From: JBNAGF01 sp049801055
GTDB lineage: Bacteria > Pseudomonadota > Alphaproteobacteria > Rhodobacterales > Rhodobacteraceae
Assembly (NCBI RefSeq): GCF_049801055.1
Contig: NZ_JBNAGF010000002.1
Span: 496,001-560,000 of the forward strand
Reading direction: 5' to 3'
DNA: 64,000 nt
This document shows positions 8,767-16,915 of the stretch, piece after piece. The first letter of the stretch is position 1. Every line of letters starts with the position of its first letter. Under the pieces are notes generated by a model. It saw nothing but the letters and a program-made list of their open reading frames with translations. It was not told the DNA's origin and made no database searches. Position numbers and translations under genes: made by a program.

Positions 8767-11250
8767 ATGGCTGACGAAGTCAACCCGGACGAGTTGGAAG
8801 TTGCCGACGAGCTGATCGCGGAGCGCCGTGCCGAAAAGCCGGGCGAGACCCCAGAAGACATGACCTCCTGGCAACGCCCGATCACCGCAGCCATCGATTT
8901 GATCAATTACCGCGCAGGGCAGATCATCGCACTGCTCATGGTGCCGTTGATCGCGGTGGTCGTGTACGAGGTGTTTTCGCGCAACTCCTTTGCCATTCTG
9001 TCCAATGCCGGGTTCGAAGATCTGGCGCAGTCTCTGGGCCTTGGCCCTACGCTTTGGGTCTATGATACCAGCCGTATGATTGCAGGGGTCCTGTTCATGG
9101 CGGCGGCGGGCTACGGTCTGATGCGCGGGGTGCATATCCGGGCCGACTTTCTGTATCGCTCATGGTCGCCCAAGACGCAGGCGACGGTCGATGCGATCCT
9201 GTATCTTCTGTTCTTTATTCCCTCGATGATCTTTTTTACCGTTGTTTCCGCCCAGTTCTGGTGGCTGGCCTACTCCACGGGCGAGACAATGCAGATCGAC
9301 AGCGCATGGGGGCCGCTCTTGTGGCCTGCGCGCACGGCGATGCCGGTCGGTGGCTTCCTTCTGCTTTTGCAGGGGATTCCTGAGATTTTCCGCGCCTTTC
9401 ACAAAATGGGAAAAGAGCGGGAGCGTATCTTTGTCCGTGCCCTTCCGTTTTATCTGGTCGGGCTGACCTGGCTTGTTATGGCGGTTTTTGCACCAGAATT
9501 GGTGCCCGGCGGGGAATGGTTCACCGAGGTCATGAAGGCCCGTCCGGCAATATCCAAGCCGACCATTGGCCTGATCATGCTTGCAGCGATGCTTTTCGTG
9601 ATCTTCATCGGCTTCCCGATCGCGTTCACGCTGATTTTTCTCGCCTTCGTCTTTGGCATCTGGGGTGCAAACTTCAAACTGACCACGCTGTTGATGACGC
9701 TCAACACCAACTCCACGATGCTGAACGATCAGCTGATGGCGGTTCCGCTTTTTGTCCTGATGGGGATCGTGATGGAACAGGCCGGTCTGATGGAGCGCCT
9801 GTTCGGGTCGATCCAGATGATCATGGCCCGCGTCCGCGGAGCGCTCTATATCGCGGTCCTCGTGGTGTCGACGATTTTTGCTGCAGCAACCGGGATCGTC
9901 GGGGCATCGGTCACAATCCTCGGGATCATGGCGGGCGCAACAATGAGCCGGTCGGGCTACAACGTTCAGCTTGCCGCAGGAACGATCACGGCAGGCGGCA
10001 CACTGGGTATCCTCATCCCACCCTCTATCATGCTGATTGTCATGGGCCCGGTGCTGGAGGTTTCGGTTCTCGACCTGTTCCGCGCGGCCTTTATCCCGGG
10101 TGCGCTGCTGGCTTCGCTCTACCTGATCTACACGCTTGGCCGCTGCTGGCTAAATCCTGATCTTGGCCCGATCCTTTCCGAAAAGGATCAACCGGTGACA
10201 TCGAACCGCTATGGCATCGAAGTCGTGCTGATCTCTGTCGGTGTTCTTGCCGTCTGCCGGGTTTTCGGCTGGGCCCTGAACGGCGTGTTTGCCGGCGTAT
10301 TTCCTTTTGCGGGCCTGATCGCAACGCTTGCGGCACTCGGTGTTGCCTATCTTGCTTACAGGAACCTCAGCATCCTGCGCATTGTTGCGCCCATTACCAT
10401 TGGCGGCCAGATGGCAATTTCGATCAGTGCGCTAATGGGGGGCAGCCTATCGGGCGTGTCCACTGTGGTTACAGTTTCATGGCTGATCCTCATGACACTC
10501 GCCGCCTACCTGATCCTGCCGATCTTCCGGGCGGACGCGAAGGAAGAATTCTATTTCTCCGACCTTTGGGATGAGTTCTTCAGAGGGCTTATGCCGCCGA
10601 CGATCCTTATCAGCTTTGCATTGGGGTCGATCCTTCTGGGGTTGGCGACCCCGGCCGAAGCTGCCGCCATGGGTGCGTTTGGGTCCATCCTCCTCTCGAT
10701 CGGTTACCGCAAGTTCTCGCTCTCCGGGTTTATGGATTGTCTCATCAAGGCGCTGGAGATCACTGTCCTGATCATGTTCCTTGTCGCGGCATCCAATTTC
10801 TTCGGAGCCGAATTCTCCAGCCTTGGCACACCCAAGATGTTGACCGATGGCCTGTTGGCGCTGGATCTGTCGCCCTACATGGTGCTCATCCTGATCATGG
10901 TACTGGTTTTTCTTCTGGGATGGCCGCTTGAATGGGTCCCGATTGTTCTGATCGTGGTGCCGATTCTTTTGCCCACGGTCGTTGCTCTCGATCTTCCGGG
11001 GTTCGAAAGCACCTATGACTTCCTGATCTGGTTCGGAATTCTGGTTGCGGTGAACTTGCAAACGGCGTGGCTGTCGCCGCCGGTGGCCCTGTCTGCCTAC
11101 TTCCTCAAAGGAGTGGTGCCGAACTGGGATCTCAGAGACATCTATCTCGGCATGATGCAGTTCATGCTGGTGCAGCTCTTTGGCCTGATCCTTCTCTTTA
11201 CCTTCCCGCAGCTGGTTCTCTGGTTGCCCAAAGTCATGGCTGGAGAATAA
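8767..11250 (+). CDS. Fused TRAP transporter small and large permease (DctQM)
   Basis: An 827-residue inner-membrane protein. The first roughly 220 residues have four transmembrane segments and the RGVHIRADF motif of the DctQ subunit. From about residue 265 it is DctM, with VAVPLFVLMGIVMEQ-type sequence, GIVGASVTILGIMAGATM, and AGGTLGILIPPSIMLIVMGPV. The second half contains LGLATPAEAAAMGAFGSILL and a C-terminal PPVALSAYFLKGVVP. Between about residues 470 and 590, where ordinary DctM continues directly, there is an extra hydrophobic stretch of about four helices. The ATG at 8767 is preferred over an upstream GTG because the acidic MADEVNPDELE start looks natural. It imports the operon's sulfonate by Na+ symport (known for TRAP). 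Confidence 0.9.
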   Translation: MADEVNPDELEVADELIAERRAEKPGETPEDMTSWQRPITAAIDLINYRAGQIIALLMVPLIAVVVYEVFSRNSFAILSNAGFEDLAQSLGLGPTLWVYDTSRMIAGVLFMAAAGYGLMRGVHIRADFLYRSWSPKTQATVDAILYLLFFIPSMIFFTVVSAQFWWLAYSTGETMQIDSAWGPLLWPARTAMPVGGFLLLLQGIPEIFRAFHKMGKERERIFVRALPFYLVGLTWLVMAVFAPELVPGGEWFTEVMKARPAISKPTIGLIMLAAMLFVIFIGFPIAFTLIFLAFVFGIWGANFKLTTLLMTLNTNSTMLNDQLMAVPLFVLMGIVMEQAGLMERLFGSIQMIMARVRGALYIAVLVVSTIFAAATGIVGASVTILGIMAGATMSRSGYNVQLAAGTITAGGTLGILIPPSIMLIVMGPVLEVSVLDLFRAAFIPGALLASLYLIYTLGRCWLNPDLGPILSEKDQPVTSNRYGIEVVLISVGVLAVCRVFGWALNGVFAGVFPFAGLIATLAALGVAYLAYRNLSILRIVAPITIGGQMAISISALMGGSLSGVSTVVTVSWLILMTLAAYLILPIFRADAKEEFYFSDLWDEFFRGLMPPTILISFALGSILLGLATPAEAAAMGAFGSILLSIGYRKFSLSGFMDCLIKALEITVLIMFLVAASNFFGAEFSSLGTPKMLTDGLLALDLSPYMVLILIMVLVFLLGWPLEWVPIVLIVVPILLPTVVALDLPGFESTYDFLIWFGILVAVNLQTAWLSPPVALSAYFLKGVVPNWDLRDIYLGMMQFMLVQLFGLILLFTFPQLVLWLPKVMAGE

Positions 11251-11253
11251 GAT

Positions 11254-12303
11254 ATGAATTCCACACCGCGCTCGGCGGTTTCTTATCTCAAGTGGCCTCT
11301 GATCGTGACCGCGACTGGGCTGATCTTGTCCGGCTGGCTCGGTTGGGCAACCGAGGGCACGACCGGCGGTGTCCTGTCGTTCCTGATGATCGGCGTGGTT
11401 TTGGCAAGCCTCGAGATTGCCTTGTCCTTCGACAACGCCATTGTGAACGCGAACAAGCTGGTCGACATGACACCGGTGTGGCGACAGAGGTTCCTGACAT
11501 GGGGTATCCTGATCGCCGTGTTCGGAATGCGCATCGTCTTTCCGCTGGCCATCGTCGCCATTTTCGCCTGGATCAACCCGTTCGAGGCGGTTCGCCTGGC
11601 TCTTACGGATCCGGACGAGTACTCGCGGATCATCAAAAGCGCCCACGGTTCTATTGCAGCTTTTGGCGGAACCTTTCTTATGATGGTGGCGTTGAAGTTC
11701 TTTGTAGACGAAGACAAGTCGATCGATTGGATTGTCATTCTCGAACGCAATCTGCGCCGCTGTGGGTCGGTGCGCGGTTTCGAGATCGCCTTTGTTCTGG
11801 TGATCATGCTGGTGATTTCGAATTACCTTCCTGCCGATTTCCGTGCGACCTTTCTGTTTTCAGCCATATCGGGCCTGTTGGTGTTCACACTGGTCGATGG
11901 GTTGGGCACTTTTCTGGACAACAGCGCAAACCAGATGGCCAAGATGGGCGCCCGAGGCGGATTGGGTGCCTTCCTCTATCTGGAAGTGTTGGACGCCAGT
12001 TTCTCCTTCGACGGTGTGATCGGTGCCTTTGCCCTGACCACCAATATTCTGCTCATTGCGATCGGTTTGGGGATTGGCGCGATGTATGTCAGGTCGATGA
12101 CTATCATGCTGGTTGAAAAGGGCACTCTGCGCGAATTCCGGTATCTTGAGCATGGCGCATTCTATTCAATCTTTGCGTTGTCGATGGTCATGTTTGTGCA
12201 ATCCCTGACCCATGTGCCGGAAATCCTGACCGGATGTCTTGGCGTGGCGTTTATCGGATACGCCTTCTTTTCATCGATCCGTCATAACAAACGCGAAATC
12301 TAA
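11254..12303 (+). CDS. DUF475 (TerC-like) integral membrane protein
   Basis: A 349-residue multi-pass membrane protein of the DUF475/TerC superfamily. It shows the twice-repeated acidic motifs typical of TerC: SLEIALSFDNAIVNANKL near residue 52 and LEVLDASFSFDGVIGAFAL near residue 245, with FLDNSANQ between. It begins 3 bases after the fused TRAP permease stop (GGAG upstream) and is followed closely by hpsN, so it is co-transcribed. TerC relatives export divalent metals. Here the position inside a sulfonate operon suggests export of a pathway product or ion balance, for example the sulfite problem created by desulfonation. That role is inference only. Confidence 0.85.
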   Translation: MNSTPRSAVSYLKWPLIVTATGLILSGWLGWATEGTTGGVLSFLMIGVVLASLEIALSFDNAIVNANKLVDMTPVWRQRFLTWGILIAVFGMRIVFPLAIVAIFAWINPFEAVRLALTDPDEYSRIIKSAHGSIAAFGGTFLMMVALKFFVDEDKSIDWIVILERNLRRCGSVRGFEIAFVLVIMLVISNYLPADFRATFLFSAISGLLVFTLVDGLGTFLDNSANQMAKMGARGGLGAFLYLEVLDASFSFDGVIGAFALTTNILLIAIGLGIGAMYVRSMTIMLVEKGTLREFRYLEHGAFYSIFALSMVMFVQSLTHVPEILTGCLGVAFIGYAFFSSIRHNKREI

Positions 12304-12326
12304 CCTCGAAATTAGGGCCAGATCTG

Positions 12327-13634
12327 ATGTCCAGAACATATTTGAAGAAAGCAACGCTTACCTCGGTTTCCAATGCCGGAGAGGTGCGCGAAACCGTGAC
12401 CGACATTCTTGCCGACATCGCTGAGCGGGGCGATGCCGCTGCATTGGAATACGCGGCCCGCTTCGACAAATATGACGGCAACATTCATTTGTCGGATGAC
12501 GAGATCGCCGAGGCTGCTTCGAAGGTGCCTCAGAAGCTGAAGGATGACATCAGGTTTGCACAGGATAACGTGCGCCGGTTCGCCGAACAGCAAAAGGCAA
12601 CCGTTTCGGATATTCAGTACGAGATCGTTCCCGGACTGATTGCCGGCCAGAAAGCGATTCCGGTGGATGCGGCAGGGTGTTACGTGCCGGCCGGGCGGTA
12701 TCGGCATATCGCCAGCGCTGTGATGACCGTGACCACGGCCAAGGTTGCCGGGTGCCGCCACATCACCGTCTGTTCTCCGCCGCAGCCGTCCGAAGGGGTA
12801 AACCCGGCAATCGCTTATGCTGCGAAGATCAGTGGGGCCGACAAGATCATGGCCATCGGCGGAGTTCAGGCCGTCGCGGCCATGACCTATGGGCTTTTGG
12901 GCCTGCCCAAGGCCAACATCATCGTTGGCCCCGGCAACCAGTTCGTGGCCGAGGCCAAGCGTAGCCTTTACGGACTGGTGGGGATCGACATGATTGCCGG
13001 ACCAACCGACAGCCTGATCCTTGCGGACCAACAGGCCGACCCGTTCATCGTGGCCACAGACCTCGTGAGCCAGGCCGAACACGGATATAACTCGCCGGTC
13101 TGGCTCGTCACCGATCACCGGCCACTGGCCGAAGAGGTGCTGCGCCTTGTGCCGGGACTGATCGCAGATCTGCCGGAGCTGAACCGCGAGAATGCCGCGG
13201 CAGCCTGGAGGGACTACGCCGAAGTGATCCTGTGTTCGGATCGCGAGGATATGGCCGCCACGTCTGATGAATATGCGCCCGAACACCTGACCGTGCAGGC
13301 CGCCGATCTGGATTGGTGGCTGTCGCGTCTGACCTGCTACGGGTCGCTGTTTCTGGGCGAGGAGACCACTGTTTCTTATGGGGACAAGGCATCCGGTACC
13401 AATCACGTTCTGCCAACCTCGCGGGCCGCGACCTATACCGGCGGATTGAGCGTGCACAAGTACATGAAAATCGTGACGTGGCAGCGGTCCACGCGCGACG
13501 GATCGAAAGCAGTGGCCGAGGCAACGGCCCGTATTTCACGCCTTGAGGGGATGGAGGGCCATGCCCGAGCGGCAGACGTTCGTCTGGCCAAGTATTTCCC
13601 GGAGGAAGACTTTGATCTGACCGCAGATGGGTGA
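12327..13634 (+). CDS. hpsN: Sulfopropanediol 3-dehydrogenase HpsN (histidinol dehydrogenase family)
   Basis: A 435-residue member of the histidinol dehydrogenase family. It keeps the zinc and catalytic residues: SQAEHG (Gln, His), EYAPEHLTV (Glu-His pair), SYGDKASGTNH (Asp) and GLSVHKYMK (His). It sits with sulfonate genes and not in a his operon, and its sequence has the PGNQFVAEAKRSLYG and IAGPTDSLILAD pattern of HpsN. HpsN oxidises (R)-2,3-dihydroxypropanesulfonate in two NAD-linked steps to (R)-sulfolactate. The stop overlaps the start of the next gene by 8 bases. Confidence 0.92.
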   Translation: MSRTYLKKATLTSVSNAGEVRETVTDILADIAERGDAAALEYAARFDKYDGNIHLSDDEIAEAASKVPQKLKDDIRFAQDNVRRFAEQQKATVSDIQYEIVPGLIAGQKAIPVDAAGCYVPAGRYRHIASAVMTVTTAKVAGCRHITVCSPPQPSEGVNPAIAYAAKISGADKIMAIGGVQAVAAMTYGLLGLPKANIIVGPGNQFVAEAKRSLYGLVGIDMIAGPTDSLILADQQADPFIVATDLVSQAEHGYNSPVWLVTDHRPLAEEVLRLVPGLIADLPELNRENAAAAWRDYAEVILCSDREDMAATSDEYAPEHLTVQAADLDWWLSRLTCYGSLFLGEETTVSYGDKASGTNHVLPTSRAATYTGGLSVHKYMKIVTWQRSTRDGSKAVAEATARISRLEGMEGHARAADVRLAKYFPEEDFDLTADG

Positions 13635-14388
13635 CATGACGAACCTGTTTGACATCTCTGGAAAGACGGCGCTGGTGACGGGCGCAAGCTCTGGCATCGG
13701 GCGGCACGCGGCGACCCTACTCGCGCGGGCAGGGGCCCGCGTCGTTGGTGTAGCGCGCCGGCAAGGCCCGCTGCTGTCATGGCAGGCCGAAGCCGGGGAC
13801 AACGCCCATGCAGTTGTTGCAGACATTTCCGATCGGGACGCTTTGCCGGATCTGGTGTCGGCTGTCTGTGCTCCGTTCGGCGCGCCGGATATCCTTGTCC
13901 ATGCGGCCGGGCTGAATCTTCGGCAACCTGCCGATGACGTCACGCCGGACGGGTGGGACAGAACGCTTGCAGTGAACCTGTCGGCCCCATTTTTTCTCAG
14001 TCAGGCGTTGGTTGGGGGCATGAAATCAAAGGGTTGGGGTAGAATTGTGAACTTTGCGTCCCTTCAGACCAGTCGCGCGTTTCCCGGCGGGATCGCCTAT
14101 GGCGCGTCCAAAGGCGGGGTAGGGCAGCTGACACGGGCCATGGCCGAAGCCTGGTCAGGACACGGCATTCTGACCAATGCGATCGGGCCGGGCTTTTTTC
14201 CAACGGAACTGACCGCGCCGGTTTTTGACGATCCGGCAAGAGCGGCGAGAAACGCGCGCCAGACCTGCGTGGGGCGAAACGGAACCACATCGGATCTCGA
14301 CGGGCCGCTTCTGTTTCTCTGCTCGGATGCATCGGCCTATGTCACCGGTCAGATCCTGATGGTTGATGGGGGATATACTGCGAAATGA
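13627..14388 (+). CDS. hpsO: Short-chain dehydrogenase (HpsO-like)
   Basis: A 253-residue classical SDR. It has a TGASSGIG dinucleotide motif near residue 18, VHAAGLN (NAAG-like), catalytic Ser in VNFASLQTS, YGASKGG (Tyr-x3-Lys) and C-terminal SAYVTGQILMVDGGYT. In dihydroxypropanesulfonate (DHPS) degraders HpsO and HpsP are DHPS 2-dehydrogenases that interconvert the enantiomers so that HpsN can use racemic substrate. The ATG at 13627 overlaps hpsN by 8 bases; a second ATG at 13636 (MTNLFDIS) is an equally possible start. It overlaps the next gene as ATGA. Confidence 0.85.
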   Translation: MGDMTNLFDISGKTALVTGASSGIGRHAATLLARAGARVVGVARRQGPLLSWQAEAGDNAHAVVADISDRDALPDLVSAVCAPFGAPDILVHAAGLNLRQPADDVTPDGWDRTLAVNLSAPFFLSQALVGGMKSKGWGRIVNFASLQTSRAFPGGIAYGASKGGVGQLTRAMAEAWSGHGILTNAIGPGFFPTELTAPVFDDPARAARNARQTCVGRNGTTSDLDGPLLFLCSDASAYVTGQILMVDGGYTAK

Positions 14389-15365
14389 AAGCTCTGGTGT
14401 ATGATGGACCCCGAACCCTCAGCTACAAGGAAGTGGCAGACCCGCCGACAGAAATGACTGGCGAATTGATCCGGGTCGAGGCTGTCGGGATTTGTGGCTC
14501 GGACATGCACGCTTATCTGGGCCATGACAGTCGCCGTCCTGCGCCACTGATCCTCGGGCACGAGGCGGCGGGGACAATAGAGGGCGGGCCGCGGGCCGGT
14601 GAACGGGTGACGATAAATCCGCTGGTGACCTGTGGCATCTGCCCGGCATGTCAGGCTGGCCGCGAGAACCTGTGCCCTGAGCGCCAGATCATCTCCATGC
14701 CACCACGCGAGGGGGCGTTCGCACAATATGTGTCGATGCCCAGCCGGAACCTGACGACCGTTCCCGAGAATGTTCCGCTGGAACAGGCGGCACTTGCGGA
14801 ACCGCTGGCTGTCAGCTGGCATGCGGCCCGGCTTGCTCTGTCTGCCTTGCCCGAAGGAGGGCGGAGGGACGCTCTTGTAATCGGAGGCGGTGCGATCGGT
14901 GTCGCGGCCGTGCTGGCCTTGCGTGCAATGGGAGTGGACAGAGTCGTCATTGCCGAACGCAATGAGGCGCGACAGGATTTCCTGAGTGATATCTGCGGTT
15001 TTGACGTTGTAGACAGCCCACAAGGCGATTTCGCCGTCGTCATTGATGCCGTCGGTCTGTCCGTTACCCGCGCTCTGGCATCTGCGCTGGCCTGTCCGGG
15101 GGGGGTCATCGCTCATATCGGGCTGGGCGAGGACCGGGGCGGTTTGGATATCCGGCGTATCACTCTGCAGGAGATACAGTTCATCGGAACCTATACCTAT
15201 ACCGATCAGGACTTTCGCGACACGGCCTCGGCGATCTTTGCGGGGCGGCTCGGCCCGCTTGACTGGTTCGAGAAACGTCCGCTTGCAGAAGGGGCTCGGG
15301 CGTTCAAAGATCTTAACAGGCACGCGGTATCGGCGCCTAAGATCATTCTGACACCATGGGCCTGA
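14385..15365 (+). CDS. hpsP: Zinc-dependent alcohol dehydrogenase (HpsP-like)
   Basis: A 326-residue medium-chain dehydrogenase/reductase. The catalytic zinc site is GICGSDMHAYLGHDS and GHEAAG. The structural zinc lobe is VTCGICPACQAGRENLCP with its four cysteines. The Rossmann motif is VIGGGAIGVAAVLALRAMG. It starts inside the stop codon of the SDR gene, showing translational coupling. By position it is HpsP, which with HpsO isomerises DHPS through the 2-keto intermediate. The protein is slightly short for the family, with a compact C-terminus. Sorbitol- or threonine-type dehydrogenases are close relatives, so the assignment rests on context. Confidence 0.85.
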   Translation: MKALVYDGPRTLSYKEVADPPTEMTGELIRVEAVGICGSDMHAYLGHDSRRPAPLILGHEAAGTIEGGPRAGERVTINPLVTCGICPACQAGRENLCPERQIISMPPREGAFAQYVSMPSRNLTTVPENVPLEQAALAEPLAVSWHAARLALSALPEGGRRDALVIGGGAIGVAAVLALRAMGVDRVVIAERNEARQDFLSDICGFDVVDSPQGDFAVVIDAVGLSVTRALASALACPGGVIAHIGLGEDRGGLDIRRITLQEIQFIGTYTYTDQDFRDTASAIFAGRLGPLDWFEKRPLAEGARAFKDLNRHAVSAPKIILTPWA

Positions 15366-15394
15366 CCCAAACACCCGTTTCAACGGAGGTTGCA

Positions 15395-15805
15395 ATGTAC
15401 GACAAAATCCTAGTTCCGCTGGCCCTTGATCATGGCCTTTCACACAAACTTCTGGAGATCGCGCGCAAGCTGCTGTCTCCGGATGGCGAAATCCATGCGT
15501 TGCATGTGGTCGAGGCGCCCTATGGGATGGCCCAGGCCACCCAGAACGAGACGACGTCAGAACATATTTTCCAACAGGCCCGAGGCCGGATGGAGGAAAA
15601 ACTGCATGGCGAGCCGGGGGTCCACCGGCATGTGATCGAAGGGCACGTCTATCGCACAATCATCGGTTTCGCCAACGAGCACGGGATAAACTGTATCGTC
15701 ATGGGATCCCACAAACCCGGGTTGAGCGACTATTTCATCGGATCGAACGCGGCGCGGGTCGTGCGACATGCCACCTGCGCGGTGCACGTTCACCGCGGCT
15801 CCTGA
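15395..15805 (+). CDS. Universal stress protein (UspA family)
   Basis: A 136-residue single-domain UspA protein. It opens with YDKILVPLALDHG and closes with the ATP-binding pattern GSHKPGL...GSNAARVVRHATCAVHVHR. The ATG at 15395 has a strong GGAGG 5 bases upstream; an upstream in-frame start at 15356 was rejected. It lies inside the sulfonate operon between the dehydrogenases and comD. A UspA protein (TeaD) is known to tune the TeaABC TRAP transporter in Halomonas, so a regulatory link with the TRAP system here is a reasonable inference. Confidence 0.88.
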   Translation: MYDKILVPLALDHGLSHKLLEIARKLLSPDGEIHALHVVEAPYGMAQATQNETTSEHIFQQARGRMEEKLHGEPGVHRHVIEGHVYRTIIGFANEHGINCIVMGSHKPGLSDYFIGSNAARVVRHATCAVHVHRGS

Positions 15806-15854
15806 AACCAGATTCAGCGCAGATCGGCGCACTTCCTGAAAGGCAAATTCAACC

Positions 15855-16361
15855 ATGAGCATCGACAAGAAGATCGCGGACGATCTTGTTGCCAACGACA
15901 TCTCGTTTGTGACCACCGTGCCCTGTAAGCAACTGGCCGGGGTGATCGAAGAGATCGATCAGCGCGACGAGATCTTTCATATCCCGTCCAACAAGGAAGA
16001 TGAGGGAATGGGACTTTGCGCCGGGGCATGGATGGGCGGCAAGCGGCCGGCGATCATCATGCAAAACACGGCGATTGGGGTGACGATCAACACGCTCGCG
16101 ACGCTAATCCAGTACTACCGGATGCCGTTGCCCATGCTGATTTCCTACCGGGGAGAACTGCGAGAGCCCGTCGCCTGTCAGGTCGAGATGGCCGTGCATA
16201 CCAAAGCATTGCTGGCGCAGCTGAACATCCCGACTTACCATTTTCACCATCAGGGCGACGTCGATGAGCTCGACACCATCCTGAAATACACCTTCATGTG
16301 CAACAAACCCGTGGCGATCCTGACGGACGCAAATTTCTGGGGAGGCTATGGCGACCAATGA
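15855..16361 (+). CDS. comD: Sulfopyruvate decarboxylase alpha subunit (ComD)
   Basis: A 168-residue protein equivalent to the N-terminal (PYR) domain of thiamine-diphosphate decarboxylases. It has FVTTVPCKQLAGVIEEI, the catalytic-type NKEDEGMGLCAGAW with the cofactor-activating Glu, and QNTAIGVTINTLATL. With ComE it decarboxylates sulfopyruvate to sulfoacetaldehyde. Fused or separate ComDE serve coenzyme M synthesis in archaea and sulfolactate catabolism in marine bacteria; the latter fits here. The stop overlaps the comE start as ATGA, indicating coupled translation and equal stoichiometry. Confidence 0.92.
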   Translation: MSIDKKIADDLVANDISFVTTVPCKQLAGVIEEIDQRDEIFHIPSNKEDEGMGLCAGAWMGGKRPAIIMQNTAIGVTINTLATLIQYYRMPLPMLISYRGELREPVACQVEMAVHTKALLAQLNIPTYHFHHQGDVDELDTILKYTFMCNKPVAILTDANFWGGYGDQ

Positions 16362-16912
16362 TCCGCTCTGAAATTCTCAAGGAGATTGCTCCGATCCTCC
16401 GCGACCAGCTGGTGGTCTGCAATATCGGTATTCCCAGTCAGGAACTGCACGCAATCGATGACCAGCCGACAAATTTCTACATGCTGGGGACCATGGGGCT
16501 TGCCTCCAGCATCGGGCTGGGGCTTGCTCTGGCGCAGCCCAAAACAGTCATCGCGATCGACGGCGATGGCTCGGTGTTGACCAATCTCGGAACGCTTCCG
16601 ACCATTGGCAACAACGTGGCCGATAACTACATCCTGATGATTATCGACAACGGTTCCTACGGATCCACCGGCGACCAGCCGACCTATGCCGGCAGAAAAA
16701 CATCGCTGGCCGGGATGGCGCGTGCGGCCGGGTGCGAAAGCGTTGTCGAGGTGCGCGACGTGGACACGGGACAGGCCCTGCAGGACGCGATCGACAGCGG
16801 CAAAATGACGGTGATGGTTGTGAAATGCGACAGCGGCAATGCCAAGATGCCGGTGATCACGATGGATCCCGTTGTCATCCGGGACCGGTTCATGAAGGCG
16901 GTTGCAAGCTGA
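16358..16912 (+). CDS. comE: Sulfopyruvate decarboxylase beta subunit (ComE)
   Basis: A 184-residue protein equivalent to the thiamine-diphosphate-binding domain. The GDG-x(~27)-N motif is visible as AIDGDGSVLTNLGTL ... MIIDNGSYGSTGDQ, which binds the Mg-diphosphate. GTMGLASSIGLGLALAQP precedes it. It partners ComD to convert sulfopyruvate to sulfoacetaldehyde. The ATG at 16358 lies in the comD stop; a longer open frame from 16298 would run back into comD and was rejected. The next gene begins 3 bases after the stop. Confidence 0.92.
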   Translation: MIRSEILKEIAPILRDQLVVCNIGIPSQELHAIDDQPTNFYMLGTMGLASSIGLGLALAQPKTVIAIDGDGSVLTNLGTLPTIGNNVADNYILMIIDNGSYGSTGDQPTYAGRKTSLAGMARAAGCESVVEVRDVDTGQALQDAIDSGKMTVMVVKCDSGNAKMPVITMDPVVIRDRFMKAVAS

Positions 16913-16915
16913 CCG

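Noticed and set aside
10477..11646. 389-codon minus-strand open frame opposite the fused permease and DUF475 genes
   Set aside because: It is very rich in Gln, His, Asp and Arg, which is what the antisense of membrane-protein codons gives.
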